A stretch of DNA of 64,000 nt, from assembly GCF_000417875.1 (NCBI RefSeq), contig NW_006920877.1, positions 4,817 to 68,816 on the forward strand, written 5' to 3'. The translations under genes and the position numbers were made by a program. Positions within the stretch are counted from its first letter, which is position 1. Every line of letters begins with the position of its first letter. Source of the stretch: Pseudozyma flocculosa PF-1. Taxonomy: Eukaryota; Basidiomycota; Ustilaginomycetes; Ustilaginales; Ustilaginaceae. The notes beneath the pieces were generated by a model that was not told where the DNA came from, searched no databases, and worked only from the letters and a program-made list of their open reading frames with translations. Below, piece by piece: positions 43,363 to 53,893 of the stretch.

Positions 43363-45461
43363 CTTGTTCGGAGACGCTAAACGTGAGGTCGGGGTGATGC
43401 GAATCGACGACAGGAGGAAGCGAGGAGTGGTGAGGGTGGCCTGCGAGACGCTCTTCAAGCACGCGCGGAGGAGAGGTAGGATGATGGAGAGCAGAGGCCA
43501 GGCCAACGAGGAGCGGGGAGAGTGGAGGCTAGGGATGTCGAGGGACGGCTGCTTGCTATCGCAGCGTTGCGTTGAAGTCCGGGGCAGCAACGTTGGGACG
43601 AAGGTCTCGCCGCCGCCCGCCGCCCGCCGCCCGCTCGCCCCACGCCCTGGCGCTCCAGCTGCACCGCCCGCCCGTGATCGGCCTGCCTGTCCCGCCAGCG
43701 CCAACCTCGAACCGGCCAGCCAGCCTCGGATCCGCGTCGAGAAAATGAAGATTTCATCGGCGATCCGATTTTCTTCTTCTGGCGATTGAATCTGATCGGG
43801 CTCGAAGCCACGGCGCAGACAGCAGTCGCTCGCAGCCAGGCCTGCCAGGCCAGGCCAGGCCAGGCCATCTGCGTAGGTTGAAGCCCACCTCGTCGGTCGA
43901 GGTCGAGCCAAACCTGAGCCGAGCTGGCTGACCCGACCCGACCCGACGCAGGCTCGAGCGTGCAGGCACCGTACGGTGCTGCCTGCCGCCAGCGAGGCTG
44001 GCTCACCAGATACGCATGGGTTTCGAGCAACGCAGGTCGCCGGTACCTATGGGCCAACGGAGCAGCAGCAGCAGATCGGGACGAGACGTACGTGGGTGGT
44101 GAAGCAAGCCAACGACGGCCTGCTGGCCACCGAGAGCAAGACGGCGTAGGGATACCGTAACTTACGCAGGCAGAGACGAGAGCGAGCGAGCTCAGATCAG
44201 AGGCGAGGAAGGGCCGACGCCAGAAGAGATCTGCGTGCGTGATCTGCTGCGCTCCGTCGATCATTTCGCCGCCCACGCATGAACGTAACCCAGCCGCCGC
44301 TTCCTCGCCCGCCTGCCTGCCTGCCTGCCAGCCAGAGAGCCCCGCCTGGTCTGGCCCCTGAGCCTGAGCCCGAGCCTGCCCTAGCCTGTGCCTGCCTTGG
44401 CTTTCCCCCTTCTTGCTCATGCTCTCCGACCGAACGTCGCTCATGCCGTCGTCGCCTGCCCGAGAGACCGCCGCCTGCCTCGTCAAAGATTCCCTCCCTC
44501 TGAGGTCGAGCGCATGCTGCTTCTTTTGGCGCTTCTTTGCCGGCTTCGAAGGGGCAAGATAGGCGACCGGGCGTATTGGTATCGAGCAAGCCGGCGGCCA
44601 GCCCGAGATCGAGAGAGAGAGAGGGGAAGAGTTAGGTGTCGACGAGCAGGCCAGACCGAGCCACGCCGAGCAGGCTGCGCCTGCCTCTTGAGCCCATGCT
44701 GCACCGCACGTACGACCAGCGTAGCGGCTCACGGCCAGCAGCAGCAGCCTCGTGCGGGCGTTGCCACGTACGTACGTACGGCCATCGACGCAAAACTTCC
44801 CGTCGGTAGACGACAGGTAGGGGACATCGACGCCCCCGACGATCCATCCCGTCTCGGCTTGGCCACTCCATCGTGGTGTCGCAGCCTGTCACGATGCGGT
44901 CCGAGATGAATCGCTGGCCAGCAGAGGCGACAGGCGACCGGATCCTGGCTCCGTAGCGTGCTGGGACCAGCACGAGGGTGGCACGGACAAAAGCAGGCAG
45001 GCAGGTGATCAAGAGCAGAGCTAGAGAAGGAGAAAGAGGTCGCGTCAGGATGCCAGGCCGGCGGCCGTCTTTGTCGGCCAGAAAAAGCCACCAGGTGGGG
45101 CCGGCCCCTAGGCTTGAAGCTGCGAGCCAACAAGGGAGCCAAGGTGCGAGAGCCAGCCCAAGCCCGAGCCAGCCAGCCGGCCGGCGTGCGTGTGTTTTTC
45201 CTTTTGGCCAGCGGAAAAAGGGCGAGGAGGGCGGCCAGGGCCGGGGCTGACGCGCCTTTTGGCGGGCCAGAGAGCCCACGCCAGGCCAGGCAGGCAGGCG
45301 AGGAAAAAGAGAGCGTTCCGTTGTCGTCGTCGCCTTCGTCGTTGGCTCGCGTGCACGCGAAACACACACACGCACACACAACAACGCACGCACGCCGCCC
45401 GGCCCTCGCCTGGCCTGGCCTGGCCTCGCTGGACCGCACGCACGCACGCACGCCGGCCGCC

Positions 45462-45488
45462 CCTGCCTGCCTGCCTGCCTGCCTGCCT
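45462..45488. repeat. CTGC tetranucleotide microsatellite
   Basis: Six to seven CTGC units lie upstream of the rax2-like gene. A shorter copy is near 45588-45602. Confidence 0.9.
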
Positions 45489-45634
45489 CTTCCTATGCCC
45501 CCCTCTCTCTGCGTCCCGCCCCCTCCTACCGCAACCTCACCTCTCTGCTCTCACAAAGTCACACCTGCCTGCTGGGCCCTGCTTGCCTGCCTGCCTGCCT
45601 GCTATCACCTCGATCCGCCCCCTTTTGCCAAGCT

Positions 45635-45659
45635 CTCGCTCGCTCGCTCGCTCGCTCGT
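45635..45659. repeat. CTCG tetranucleotide microsatellite
   Basis: Six CTCG units lie in the same upstream region. Confidence 0.9.
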
Positions 45660-46533
45660 TGGCACAGCGTCGGCCCACCTGCAACCACGCCCACCCAACC
45701 AACCCTCTCGGCCCAGCAGCGCTGCTTTGTCGTTGTCGCCGTCGCCGTCGTCGTCGCCGCCACTGCCACTGCCACTGCCGCTACCATCACCATCACGCCC
45801 CCTCGTCCCGCGCCCCTCGCCATCTCCCTTCCCCTCCTCCCTCTCCCTCACCTTGCCTCCCCTCGGCCCCGGCTCTCCCCGCACCACTGACTGGCCTCGG
45901 CACCCTTTCGCTTCGTCCCGCCCTGCTATTCGCCTTCTCTTCGTCCACCGCGGCCTTCATTTGCTTGTCCGGCCTTCATCCAGCTGCTCGCCGATCCAGA
46001 GACTCTGCCGGCTGACTGTTCGATCACAGCTCGCCAGCCTTGCCGCAGCAGCACCGCGCCTCACCGCCCCGCGCTGCCGCTCCTCGACGTCCCCTTTCTT
46101 TGATTCGATCCTATCCCGCCTCGCCTCATCGCTACCCTTGCCCTGCTGCCGAATCGCTCCGGCCGGCCTCTACCGCGGGAGCCACCGGCCCACCACGCTC
46201 TTTCCTCACTCACTCCCAAACAGCCCTCTCGATCCACACGAGCAGGCGATCCAGCGTCTCGACGACGCGCACGGAGCCATCGCGAGGCGGCCACACCTGC
46301 TCGTCGGGCACCCCTGACCGTTTGCCGTTCTGGCCCCCTCGTCTACCCAGCCACCAGCACATCACTCGACTTTGTTCCCCGCGACCTGCTGCCAGCCAAC
46401 GTGATCGTCTCGCCCTAGCCTCGATCCTCTCGCACGACCGTCAACGCCGACTCCACCCGCCCCTGGGTCGAGCTCACGGCAGGTCACCACCATCACCACC
46501 TTCACCACCACCACCGCCACCACCACGTCCACA

Positions 46534-49500
46534 ATGCCAGCGTCATCGTCCAAGGCCGCGCGGCAATCGCTGCCGACGACATCCACAAGGTCATCTATGC
46601 GACAGCGGATACGGCAGTCGTCCAGGCTCATCGTCGCCGCCTCGGCCATGGCCGCTCTGATGTGTGGGCCGTCGATTGCCGCCGCCGCCGACGACTTCCC
46701 CTCGATCGATTTTGGCCTGCTGGGCGCCGTCGGCGTGTCGGGCAGCTTTGCGGCGCTCGAGATCTGGAACCAGACGGGCGCATCGTCGGGGCCCAACGTC
46801 ACCTACGACGCCAACGCCTCGACGCTGCTGCAGAGGGCCGGCAATGGCACGCTGACAAAGGTGAGCGCCACCGAGCGCGGCGGCTCCATCCGCGCCATCT
46901 GCCAGCTGCCCGGATCGCCCGACACCGTCTTCGTAGGAGGCACCTTCTTCTCCATCGGCGGCACCTCGGTCAGCAACATCGCCTCTTACAACACCCAGAC
47001 CAAGGCGTTCGACGCCCTGGGAGGCGGTCTCGACGGCGACGTCCTCACCCTCTACTGCGACGCCGAGCGTCGGCAGGTGCTTGCCGGCGGCAGCTTCAGC
47101 GGACCCGTCAACGGCAAGACCGACCGCTACCTCGGCTCGGTCGCTTCGTGGAGCCAGGACAGCGCCGCTTGGTCGCCCATCGCCTTTGGCGGCCTCAACG
47201 GCACCGTCAACGCGATAGCCGCCGGCGCCAACAGCTCGCTGGTGCGCTTCGGCGGCGAGTTTGACACGAGGTTCGCGTCGATCGGCGCCAACGGCCTCGA
47301 GTCCGGGACGAGGAGCTCGGCGTCGTCGCTCACCAACGCGCTGGCCCCCATCTCGCTCGGCCAGGTCGAGTTTGTCGGCGGGCCCTCGTCGGGCGAGCAG
47401 GGTTACAGCAACCCGGCCCAGGTCCTCTGCCCCCAGGGCGGCGACGGCCCCAACAACAGCTACCTCTTCGAGGACGGCGCCGTGGGCCGGCTGACGGCGC
47501 GCGCCTTCCGCAGCCTCGACGTCCGCGCGATCCGCCTGGGCAACACGTTCATCGATGGCCGCGGCACGCGCACCTTTGGCGTCGTCTCGATCCCCGACAA
47601 CACCGAGCTCGAGCTCCTCTATCTCGACCCGCAGACCAACCAGAACGTCACCTGCACCAACAATTGCACCCTCTCGCAGGACCCCACGCTGCCCTACCAG
47701 GACTTTTTGATCCGCGACGTCCCGGCCAACAACGCGCCCGGCGGCGTCAAGACGCTGACGGGCGTCCAGTTCACCGCGTCCGAGCACTACGGCGCCGGCG
47801 CCGGCCTGCACATCCTCGAGCTGCTCTCGTCTGGTGGGTGGGCTTACGCCTACAACGCGCTCAACCGCGGCGCGTGCAACTCGCCCGAGGAGGGCGTCAA
47901 CGGCACTTCGTCGACCACCACCACCGAGGGCGGCTGGTACCCGACGGCCGTCACCACGCTCTCGGGCACCAGCGAGCCGGCGCTCGCCCTCACCGACTCG
48001 TACAGCAACCTCCAGGCCAACACCGACGCCACCGTGACGTTTTCCGTCGACATCCCCGTCAACGGCAACTACACGGTCAACATGTTTGTGCCCGGCTGCG
48101 CCAAGAGCGGCCAGTGCGGCGAGCGGACCGACGTCAACGTCAACGTCTTCCCCGTCGCCAACTCCCAGGGCCGGCTCACCCGCATCTCGCAGACCAACGC
48201 CGACGACCGCACCGTCGAAATCTACTCGGGAGAGATCCAAAAGGCCGCCGACGGTTTCAGCCCGACCGTGATCCTCTCGATCCCCGACGATGCGCCCGCG
48301 CCGTCGGGCGGCAGCCGCTTCACCGTCGTCGCCGACCGCATCGGCTTCGTCCTCCGCGACTCGAACGAGACGCTGTCGATGAGCCGCCAGACGGGCTTCG
48401 GCGTGCTCGAGTACAACGTCTTCGACGACGCCGTGGCCTCGATCCGAAACAACGGCACCGGCACGCTGCCCAACACCACCATGACGGCGATCGACACGTT
48501 TTCGGCGACCCTCTTCAGCCGCGGCGTGCGCCGCACCGAGAACGAGTACGTGTCGGCCGTCGTCAGCGCCGGCGGCAAGACGTTTGTTGGCGGCAGCTTC
48601 GAGTCCAACAACGGCACGAGCTTCGCCAACATCGCCGCCTTCACCGACGAGAGCCAGGGCAAGGAGGCCGTCGACATCGCCAACGGCGGCCTTAACGACG
48701 AGGTTCTCGCACTGGCCGCCGTCGGCGGCTCCGTCTTTGCTGGCGGTCGTTTCACCCGCCTCGCCGACAACTCGGCCGCCGTCTCGTACGTGGCGCGCTA
48801 CGACCCTGCGGCGGACACGTGGGCGCCCCTCGGCGGCGGCACCAACGGCGCCGTGCTGTCGCTGACCCCGCTGCCCTCGAACCAGCTGCTCGTCGTCGGC
48901 GACTTTGACAGCGTCAACGGCTCGACCCAGGCGGGCGTGGCGGTGTGGGACACGACCTCCAACGCCTGGCAGACCCAGAGCATGTTCCTCTCCGGAACCA
49001 TGACGGCCGCGTCCTCGTCGGCGAGTGCTGCATCCGACAGCAGCTACGTTGCCGGCAGCGTCAAGGCCATCAGCCACCACTCGGCGTCCGGTGCAGTCGA
49101 GCTGACAGCTCCGGAGCGCAGCGGCGACCCGCCGACGATTGATAGCCTCAACTTCCAGTTCACGGTCCCCACCGAGAGCTCCGACGCGCCCAATCCGTCG
49201 TCGAGCAGCAGCGGGGCCCGTCGCCGCGCCGTTGCGGCACGCTCGCAGCAGGTCCCGCAACGCCTCGAGGCGCGTGACAGCACCGGCGGCGGCAGCCTCA
49301 AGTCGAGGCTCCGCAGCCTCCTTCCCCGCTCCGAGGTGAAGGCGGCATCGCCCTTTATGCAGTCGCAGACCTCGCTGATGAAGCGCGCCAGCGCCCTGTC
49401 GCCCTCGTCGCTCGCCTCGTCCGGCACCAACGAGGTGCTCGCCAGCGCCTTCTGGCAGCGCGACGACGGCAGCTACGTCAACATCATCGGCGGCAACTTT

Positions 49501-51201
49501 AGCACCACCGAGGGTGTCCGCAACCTCGCCATGTACGACGACAAGGCAGGCGAGCTGTCGGCCTTTCCGCCCCTGCCCGCCTCGACAATGGCCGACGGCA
49601 CGCCGCTGACGGTGATCCGATCGCTGCTGGTCGACTCCGACATCCTCTACGTCGGCGGCGACGGCGGCCTCGAGACCTACGACCTCAAGAAGGGCACCTG
49701 GAGCGAGAGGGCCGCCGCGCTCAACAGCCGCACCAGCCAGGAGCTCTCGGTCACCTCGATCAACCACCGCCCCGACACGTCGACGATCATCGTGGCGGGC
49801 AACTTTGACTCTGCGGGCTCGCTGCCGTGCATGAACATCTGCGAGTGGGACAGTGTCGCGCTGCGTTGGACGCCGCTAGGCGCGGGCGTGGGCGGCGAGA
49901 TCTCGACCGTTGACTTTGCAGGCGGCAAGGCCAATCAGCTCATCGTGGCCGGATCCGTCTCGGTCAACAACGTCGAGGCGGCGCTGGCCAGCTACAACTT
50001 CGACACGCAGATGTGGTCGACGCTCGGATCGATCGGCACCGGCGCCGGACAGGCGCCCGGGCCCGCGACGGCGGCCAGCGTCGATGACCTCAACCCCAAC
50101 TCGATCTTTGTCGCCGGCCGCACCTCGGACGACACGGCGCCCTACCTGGCCAAGTGGGACGGCGCGCAGTACACGGCCGTCGACGGTGGCGAGCTGATCG
50201 GCGACTCGGGCGTAGCGCAGCTCACGTTTGTGCCCATCAACAAGGCGCACGCCGGCAACTCGGTCCTCGAAAACAACCGCCTGCTCGTCGTCAGCGGCAA
50301 TCTCGAGACGCAGAGCTATGGCCGGCTTTCGAGCCTCCTGTTCGACGGGCAGGGCTACATCCCCTTCCTGCGCGCGACCAACCTCAATGGCTCCTCGGGC
50401 ATCGTCCGCTCCTTTAGCCGTTCGACCGAGGTGCTCAAGTTCCCCAACCTCCACCGCCTCGCCGTCGGCCTCGTCATCCTGATCTCGATCGCCATCGGCC
50501 TCGGCATCGTCTTCCTGCTGGTCCTCCTCGGCCTCATCTGGGCCTTGAGCCGGCGGAGACCCAACGAGCAGGTCGACGTGCCCATCTCGGGCAGCGAGGA
50601 CTCGCTCGCCGTGGGCGAGAAGAAGCGCCCCTCGAGCTTGCTGGCGACGCTCAACGCTGCCACCGAGAACGCCATGGTCGGAGGCGGGCCAGGAGCCGGT
50701 GCGAGCGGCGGCGGCGGCATGGTGGGCCGCGACGGCTTCCCGCTCGCCGGCGCTGCCGTCGCAGGCGGGGCGGCAGCGGGGGCGGCAGCAGCGGCGGGCA
50801 GGACATCCTCGTCCGGCCACGACAAGCACGACTCGGCACAGATGGGGACAATGGAGAACAGCGACGGCACAGGGCCATCGCAGTACCACAGCGAAGGCGC
50901 GCACACCGGCTACAGCGCGCGCACCCAGTACCTGACCGACGAGGGCGAGTACCTCGACGGCGCGGGCGAGGCGGCGGCCGGCGCCGGGGCCATCGAGATG
51001 ATGGACAACCAGGACGACTCGCCGGGCTCCGAGGGCATCCCTGCCCACGCGCGGTACGACTTTGTGCCGAACCACGAGAGCGAGCTCGGCGTCACGGCCG
51101 GCGAGGCCATCGAGATCCTCGACGACCAGGACGAGCACTGGTGGCTGGCGCGCAACGCAGAGGGGCGGACAGGCGTCATCCCGAGCACGTACGTGCTATG
51201 A
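46534..51201 (+). CDS. rax2: Rax2-like cortical polarity protein with C-terminal SH3 domain
   Basis: A single uninterrupted frame encodes 1555 residues. A signal-anchor-like segment (LIVAASAMAALMCGPSIAAA) lies near residues 30-50. The very long extracellular part has repeated kelch/beta-propeller-type units: VFVGGTFFSIGGTSVSNIAS, VLAGGSFSGPVNG, TFVGGSFESNNGTSFANIA, VFAGGRFTRLADNSAAVSYV and IIVAGNFDSAGSLPCMNI. These define the Rax2 family of bud-site and cell-pole landmark glycoproteins; many Asn-x-Ser/Thr sites are present. One transmembrane helix (LVILISIAIGLGIVFLLVLL) lies near residue 1310. The cytosolic tail of about 215 residues ends in an SH3 domain with the full signature: ARYDFVPNHESELGVTAGE, then WWLARNAEGRTGVIPSTYV. 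Yeast Rax2 (about 1220 residues) has no SH3. Confidence 0.88.
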   Translation: MPASSSKAARQSLPTTSTRSSMRQRIRQSSRLIVAASAMAALMCGPSIAAAADDFPSIDFGLLGAVGVSGSFAALEIWNQTGASSGPNVTYDANASTLLQRAGNGTLTKVSATERGGSIRAICQLPGSPDTVFVGGTFFSIGGTSVSNIASYNTQTKAFDALGGGLDGDVLTLYCDAERRQVLAGGSFSGPVNGKTDRYLGSVASWSQDSAAWSPIAFGGLNGTVNAIAAGANSSLVRFGGEFDTRFASIGANGLESGTRSSASSLTNALAPISLGQVEFVGGPSSGEQGYSNPAQVLCPQGGDGPNNSYLFEDGAVGRLTARAFRSLDVRAIRLGNTFIDGRGTRTFGVVSIPDNTELELLYLDPQTNQNVTCTNNCTLSQDPTLPYQDFLIRDVPANNAPGGVKTLTGVQFTASEHYGAGAGLHILELLSSGGWAYAYNALNRGACNSPEEGVNGTSSTTTTEGGWYPTAVTTLSGTSEPALALTDSYSNLQANTDATVTFSVDIPVNGNYTVNMFVPGCAKSGQCGERTDVNVNVFPVANSQGRLTRISQTNADDRTVEIYSGEIQKAADGFSPTVILSIPDDAPAPSGGSRFTVVADRIGFVLRDSNETLSMSRQTGFGVLEYNVFDDAVASIRNNGTGTLPNTTMTAIDTFSATLFSRGVRRTENEYVSAVVSAGGKTFVGGSFESNNGTSFANIAAFTDESQGKEAVDIANGGLNDEVLALAAVGGSVFAGGRFTRLADNSAAVSYVARYDPAADTWAPLGGGTNGAVLSLTPLPSNQLLVVGDFDSVNGSTQAGVAVWDTTSNAWQTQSMFLSGTMTAASSSASAASDSSYVAGSVKAISHHSASGAVELTAPERSGDPPTIDSLNFQFTVPTESSDAPNPSSSSSGARRRAVAARSQQVPQRLEARDSTGGGSLKSRLRSLLPRSEVKAASPFMQSQTSLMKRASALSPSSLASSGTNEVLASAFWQRDDGSYVNIIGGNFSTTEGVRNLAMYDDKAGELSAFPPLPASTMADGTPLTVIRSLLVDSDILYVGGDGGLETYDLKKGTWSERAAALNSRTSQELSVTSINHRPDTSTIIVAGNFDSAGSLPCMNICEWDSVALRWTPLGAGVGGEISTVDFAGGKANQLIVAGSVSVNNVEAALASYNFDTQMWSTLGSIGTGAGQAPGPATAASVDDLNPNSIFVAGRTSDDTAPYLAKWDGAQYTAVDGGELIGDSGVAQLTFVPINKAHAGNSVLENNRLLVVSGNLETQSYGRLSSLLFDGQGYIPFLRATNLNGSSGIVRSFSRSTEVLKFPNLHRLAVGLVILISIAIGLGIVFLLVLLGLIWALSRRRPNEQVDVPISGSEDSLAVGEKKRPSSLLATLNAATENAMVGGGPGAGASGGGGMVGRDGFPLAGAAVAGGAAAGAAAAAGRTSSSGHDKHDSAQMGTMENSDGTGPSQYHSEGAHTGYSARTQYLTDEGEYLDGAGEAAAGAGAIEMMDNQDDSPGSEGIPAHARYDFVPNHESELGVTAGEAIEILDDQDEHWWLARNAEGRTGVIPSTYVL

Positions 51202-52229
51202 CCGCCGCGTTCCGCCTCGCGGCTTTCATTCTCCTCCGTCGCCGATCCTCAGGCCAGGGCCTCCTCGGTCGGCCTGCGCGGTCGGGTCGATCGACGCAAG
51301 GGCCCATCGATCTGGGCCGGCAAGGACTATGCCCCCCCCACCTAAAAGAAGACTTGGTTCCTCCCAGCATCCGTCGGCGGCCGAATACCGGGCCGCCGTC
51401 TTTCTCGAGATACCCGCGAGCCGACCCTCCGGTGCGCCGACCCTGCGCGCGCGCGCGCGCGCATCGTCGCTGCTGTCGCAGCCGCTGTCGCCGTCACCAC
51501 CACCGCCTCTGCCGCCGCCGCCAGCGCTGCCGGCCCTCGCAAAGCACACACGCACGCACTGCCATCCACCCCGTTCCTTTCTTGACCTGCCCTTGAACCT
51601 TTTCTTGCGCGCACGCGCGCCGCAGCGCACTGCCCTCTTCTTGGCCTCTCCCCTCCCTCTCTTTCCGTCCTTCTTCGCTGCTCCCTTGTTTCTATCTCCC
51701 TTCCTTTGCCTCATTTTCTCTTGCGTCTTCGTCGGTGCTGGTCGCTGCAGCAGGCGCATGCTCTAGGAGAGAGAGGGGGAGAGAGACAGAGAGCTGCACA
51801 ACGACACCGCCACGACGACGATCGACCCCCTATTCGTCATTCTCTTTGTCTCGCTGCCCTCTCGCCCTGCGTCGCAGGCATCGCCTCGTATCGCGGAAAG
51901 GCGAAACCCACCACGTTCCCTCCATCCCTCCCTCCCCTCCATCCCTACCTCTCCTCGTCGCACATTCCACACTCCTTTAACTATCCTCCTCTCGTCGTCT
52001 CACACCTCGCCCTCCCGAATCTCGTCATCGATTCGTGTCGTACCGTAGCAAAGCGTAGCACAACGTGCATTTCCTTGCCCGCCCGTTTCGTCTGCGCCGT
52101 GCGCTCGTCCACCACCACCACGACCCCCCTGCTTCCATCGAGACGGGACGCGATGCCGCTGCCGCGTGAATGGGTTTTGTGAGAGATTCAATTCGGCATC
52201 GACGACGCCACTTCTTGGCCGCGGCGCGC
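51202..52229. other. Convergent gap between rax2-like and eIF2B delta genes
   Basis: The 1-kb gap has C/T-rich runs, a CGCGCG run near 51449 and GAGA runs near 51769-51790. No gene is visible; it should hold two 3' UTRs. Confidence 0.4.
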
Positions 52230-53893
52230 CTAGACGCCGTACAGGACGCTCTTGTAGTCTCGCAGGATGACCGAGACGCTCTCGGGTCCGCTCAGACCCA
52301 CCTCGCTCGCCACGGCGCTCACGTAGCGCGGCGGCGTCACGTCGTAGAGCAGGTTGACCAGTCCCAGGCTCGCGTTGCCCTCCCACTCGCCCACGCTCAC
52401 CGGCCGGCCCACCTCATCCCCATCACCGCCGCCGCCGACGTTGACCCCGCCGCCGCCGCCGGGGGGGCCGCCTCGTCGTCCGAGGTGAGCAGGTCGCGCG
52501 GGCTGCCCGCCTCGTTCTGGACAAACGAGTCGAGCTGGACGCGCTCGGAAAACTTGTACGTCTCGCAGCACACGATGACCGGGATGCCCTTTTCCTTGGC
52601 CATCATGGCGCACGTCGCCGTCCCCGCGCGCGAGTAGAGCGCGCCGTTGGCCAGCAGCGCCGCCGTGCCCAGCAGCAGCAGCGTGGCGCGCGGCATCAGC
52701 GCTCCCAGCGACGACACCAGCCCGTAGGTGCACGGGATGCCCGCCGCCAGCAGCACCGACAGCAGCGCCCGCCCCTCGAGCAGCGGCCGCGAGTCGACCA
52801 CCACCACCGAGAACCGGATCCCCTGCCGGTGCGCCGCCAGCAGCGTGCCCTCGACCACCGTCGACCGCGCAAACGTCATGACGACGTCGCCGTCCTTGAT
52901 CTTGCTCCCCGCCTGCGCACGGATAATCTTGGCGGCGTAGACGATGCGGTCGCGCACAAAGTGGTCGATGCGCTCCAGCAGATGCTCCTTGGCCTCGTCC
53001 TCGGTCATGTCGGCCGAGCACAGCGAGATCTCGTACTTGAGGTAGCGCGTCGCAACGCCCGTCGACGTGCCCATCGCCCGCGCCTCGACCAGGTGGCCCA
53101 CCTGGTTCGACACGGTGCGCAGCAGGTCGCGCTTCAGCACCTCGCCCGGCGGCGTGCGGTAGTCGCGGATGACGTCGGCCAGCGCCTGCAGCAGGCCCAT
53201 GGCGCGCGAGTCGGCGCCCATCAGCCGGAACTCGGACAGCTGCGTGCTCAGCTTGAGGATCGAAGGGTGGATGTTGGACCGGTACGACGACGACACAATC
53301 GACTGCGTGTGCAGCTGCGACGAGCGCGGCTGCGACACGTTGCCAAAGAGCGACACGCCGCCGATGGTCGAGGCGGCCGTCTGCGACTCGTGGAACCCGA
53401 GGTGGTGGTGCGATGCCGCCGCCTGCTGCTGCTGCTGCTTGGCGCCGCCCTGGCCCTTTGCCTGCGACTGGTTGCTCCTCCGCGATGCGTCGTCGCGCCT
53501 TCCCATCGACTGCGCCTCGTCTCCCCCGCCCTCGCCGCCTGCGCCTCCCCTCCCTCCCTTGGCGCCAGCGTGGTGCGAACCTCGGTTTGCTGCTGCGCCG
53601 GCACCTCCCGCTGGCCCAGTCGATGGGCCGCCTGCCGCGCCGGGTGCACCTCCCGCGCCCGCCTTGCCATCGGGCCTGGTCGCGATCTTTGCGGCTCGGC
53701 GCTCCGCCTTTAGCTCCTTTGCCGATTTCTGGCCGGGCTGCTTGGGCTGCTTGGGCTGCTTGGGCGGGTTGGATCCCTTGCCGGCGGCTGGCGCAGATGC
53801 GGAGGCGGCGGCGGCGGCAGCGGGAGACGATGATGATGGATCCGGGCTGTTCTGAAATGAGCCCGCCATCTGCGGGGTGGACGGGGTCGACAT
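52230..53893 (-). CDS. gcd2: eIF2B delta subunit (Gcd2), reading frame broken at a C7 run
   Basis: From the ATG at 53893 the frame runs through a disordered Ala/Gly/Lys-rich N-terminus. It then enters the eIF2B regulatory-subunit domain: SNIHPSILKLSTQLSEFRLM, GSKIKDGDVVMTFARSTVVE, SVVVVDSRPLLEGRALLSVL, GIPCTYGLVSSLGALMPRAT, LLLGTAALLANGALYSRAGT, IPVIVCCETYKFSERVQLDS. After SPRDLLTSDDEAAPP it would stop at 52397 with a foreign tail. The true family ending (NASLGLVNLLYDVTPPRYVS ... YKSVLYG) is in the -1 frame and ends at 52230. The switch fits one missing base at the seven-C run (52461-52467), giving 554 residues if repaired. No good intron explains it. The protein is part of the eIF2 GDP-GTP exchange factor controlled by phospho-eIF2 alpha. 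Confidence 0.85.

Larger units (their letters stand above)
43363..46533. promoter_or_regulatory. 3.2-kb divergent intergenic region upstream of the rax2-like gene
   Basis: No convincing gene was found; long frames here are Ala/Arg/Pro- or Ser-rich and lack domain signals. It holds CAGGCC repeats at 43836-43866 and 45409-45426, CGTACGTACGTACG near 44766, CTGC and CTCG tetramer arrays (45462-45488, 45635-45659), and a long C/T-rich leader before 46534. Length and composition suggest a large regulatory region or a long 5' UTR. Confidence 0.4.

Noticed and set aside
43455..44732. 425-codon minus-strand frame in the intergenic region
   Set aside because: Trp/Ala/Arg-rich translation without domains, and codon use unlike neighbouring genes.
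46591..49767. 1058-codon open frame antisense to the rax2-like gene
   Set aside because: It mirrors the GC-rich codon pattern of the sense gene, is Val/Asp/Gly/Arg-skewed and shows no domain; the sense strand has clear Rax2 repeats.
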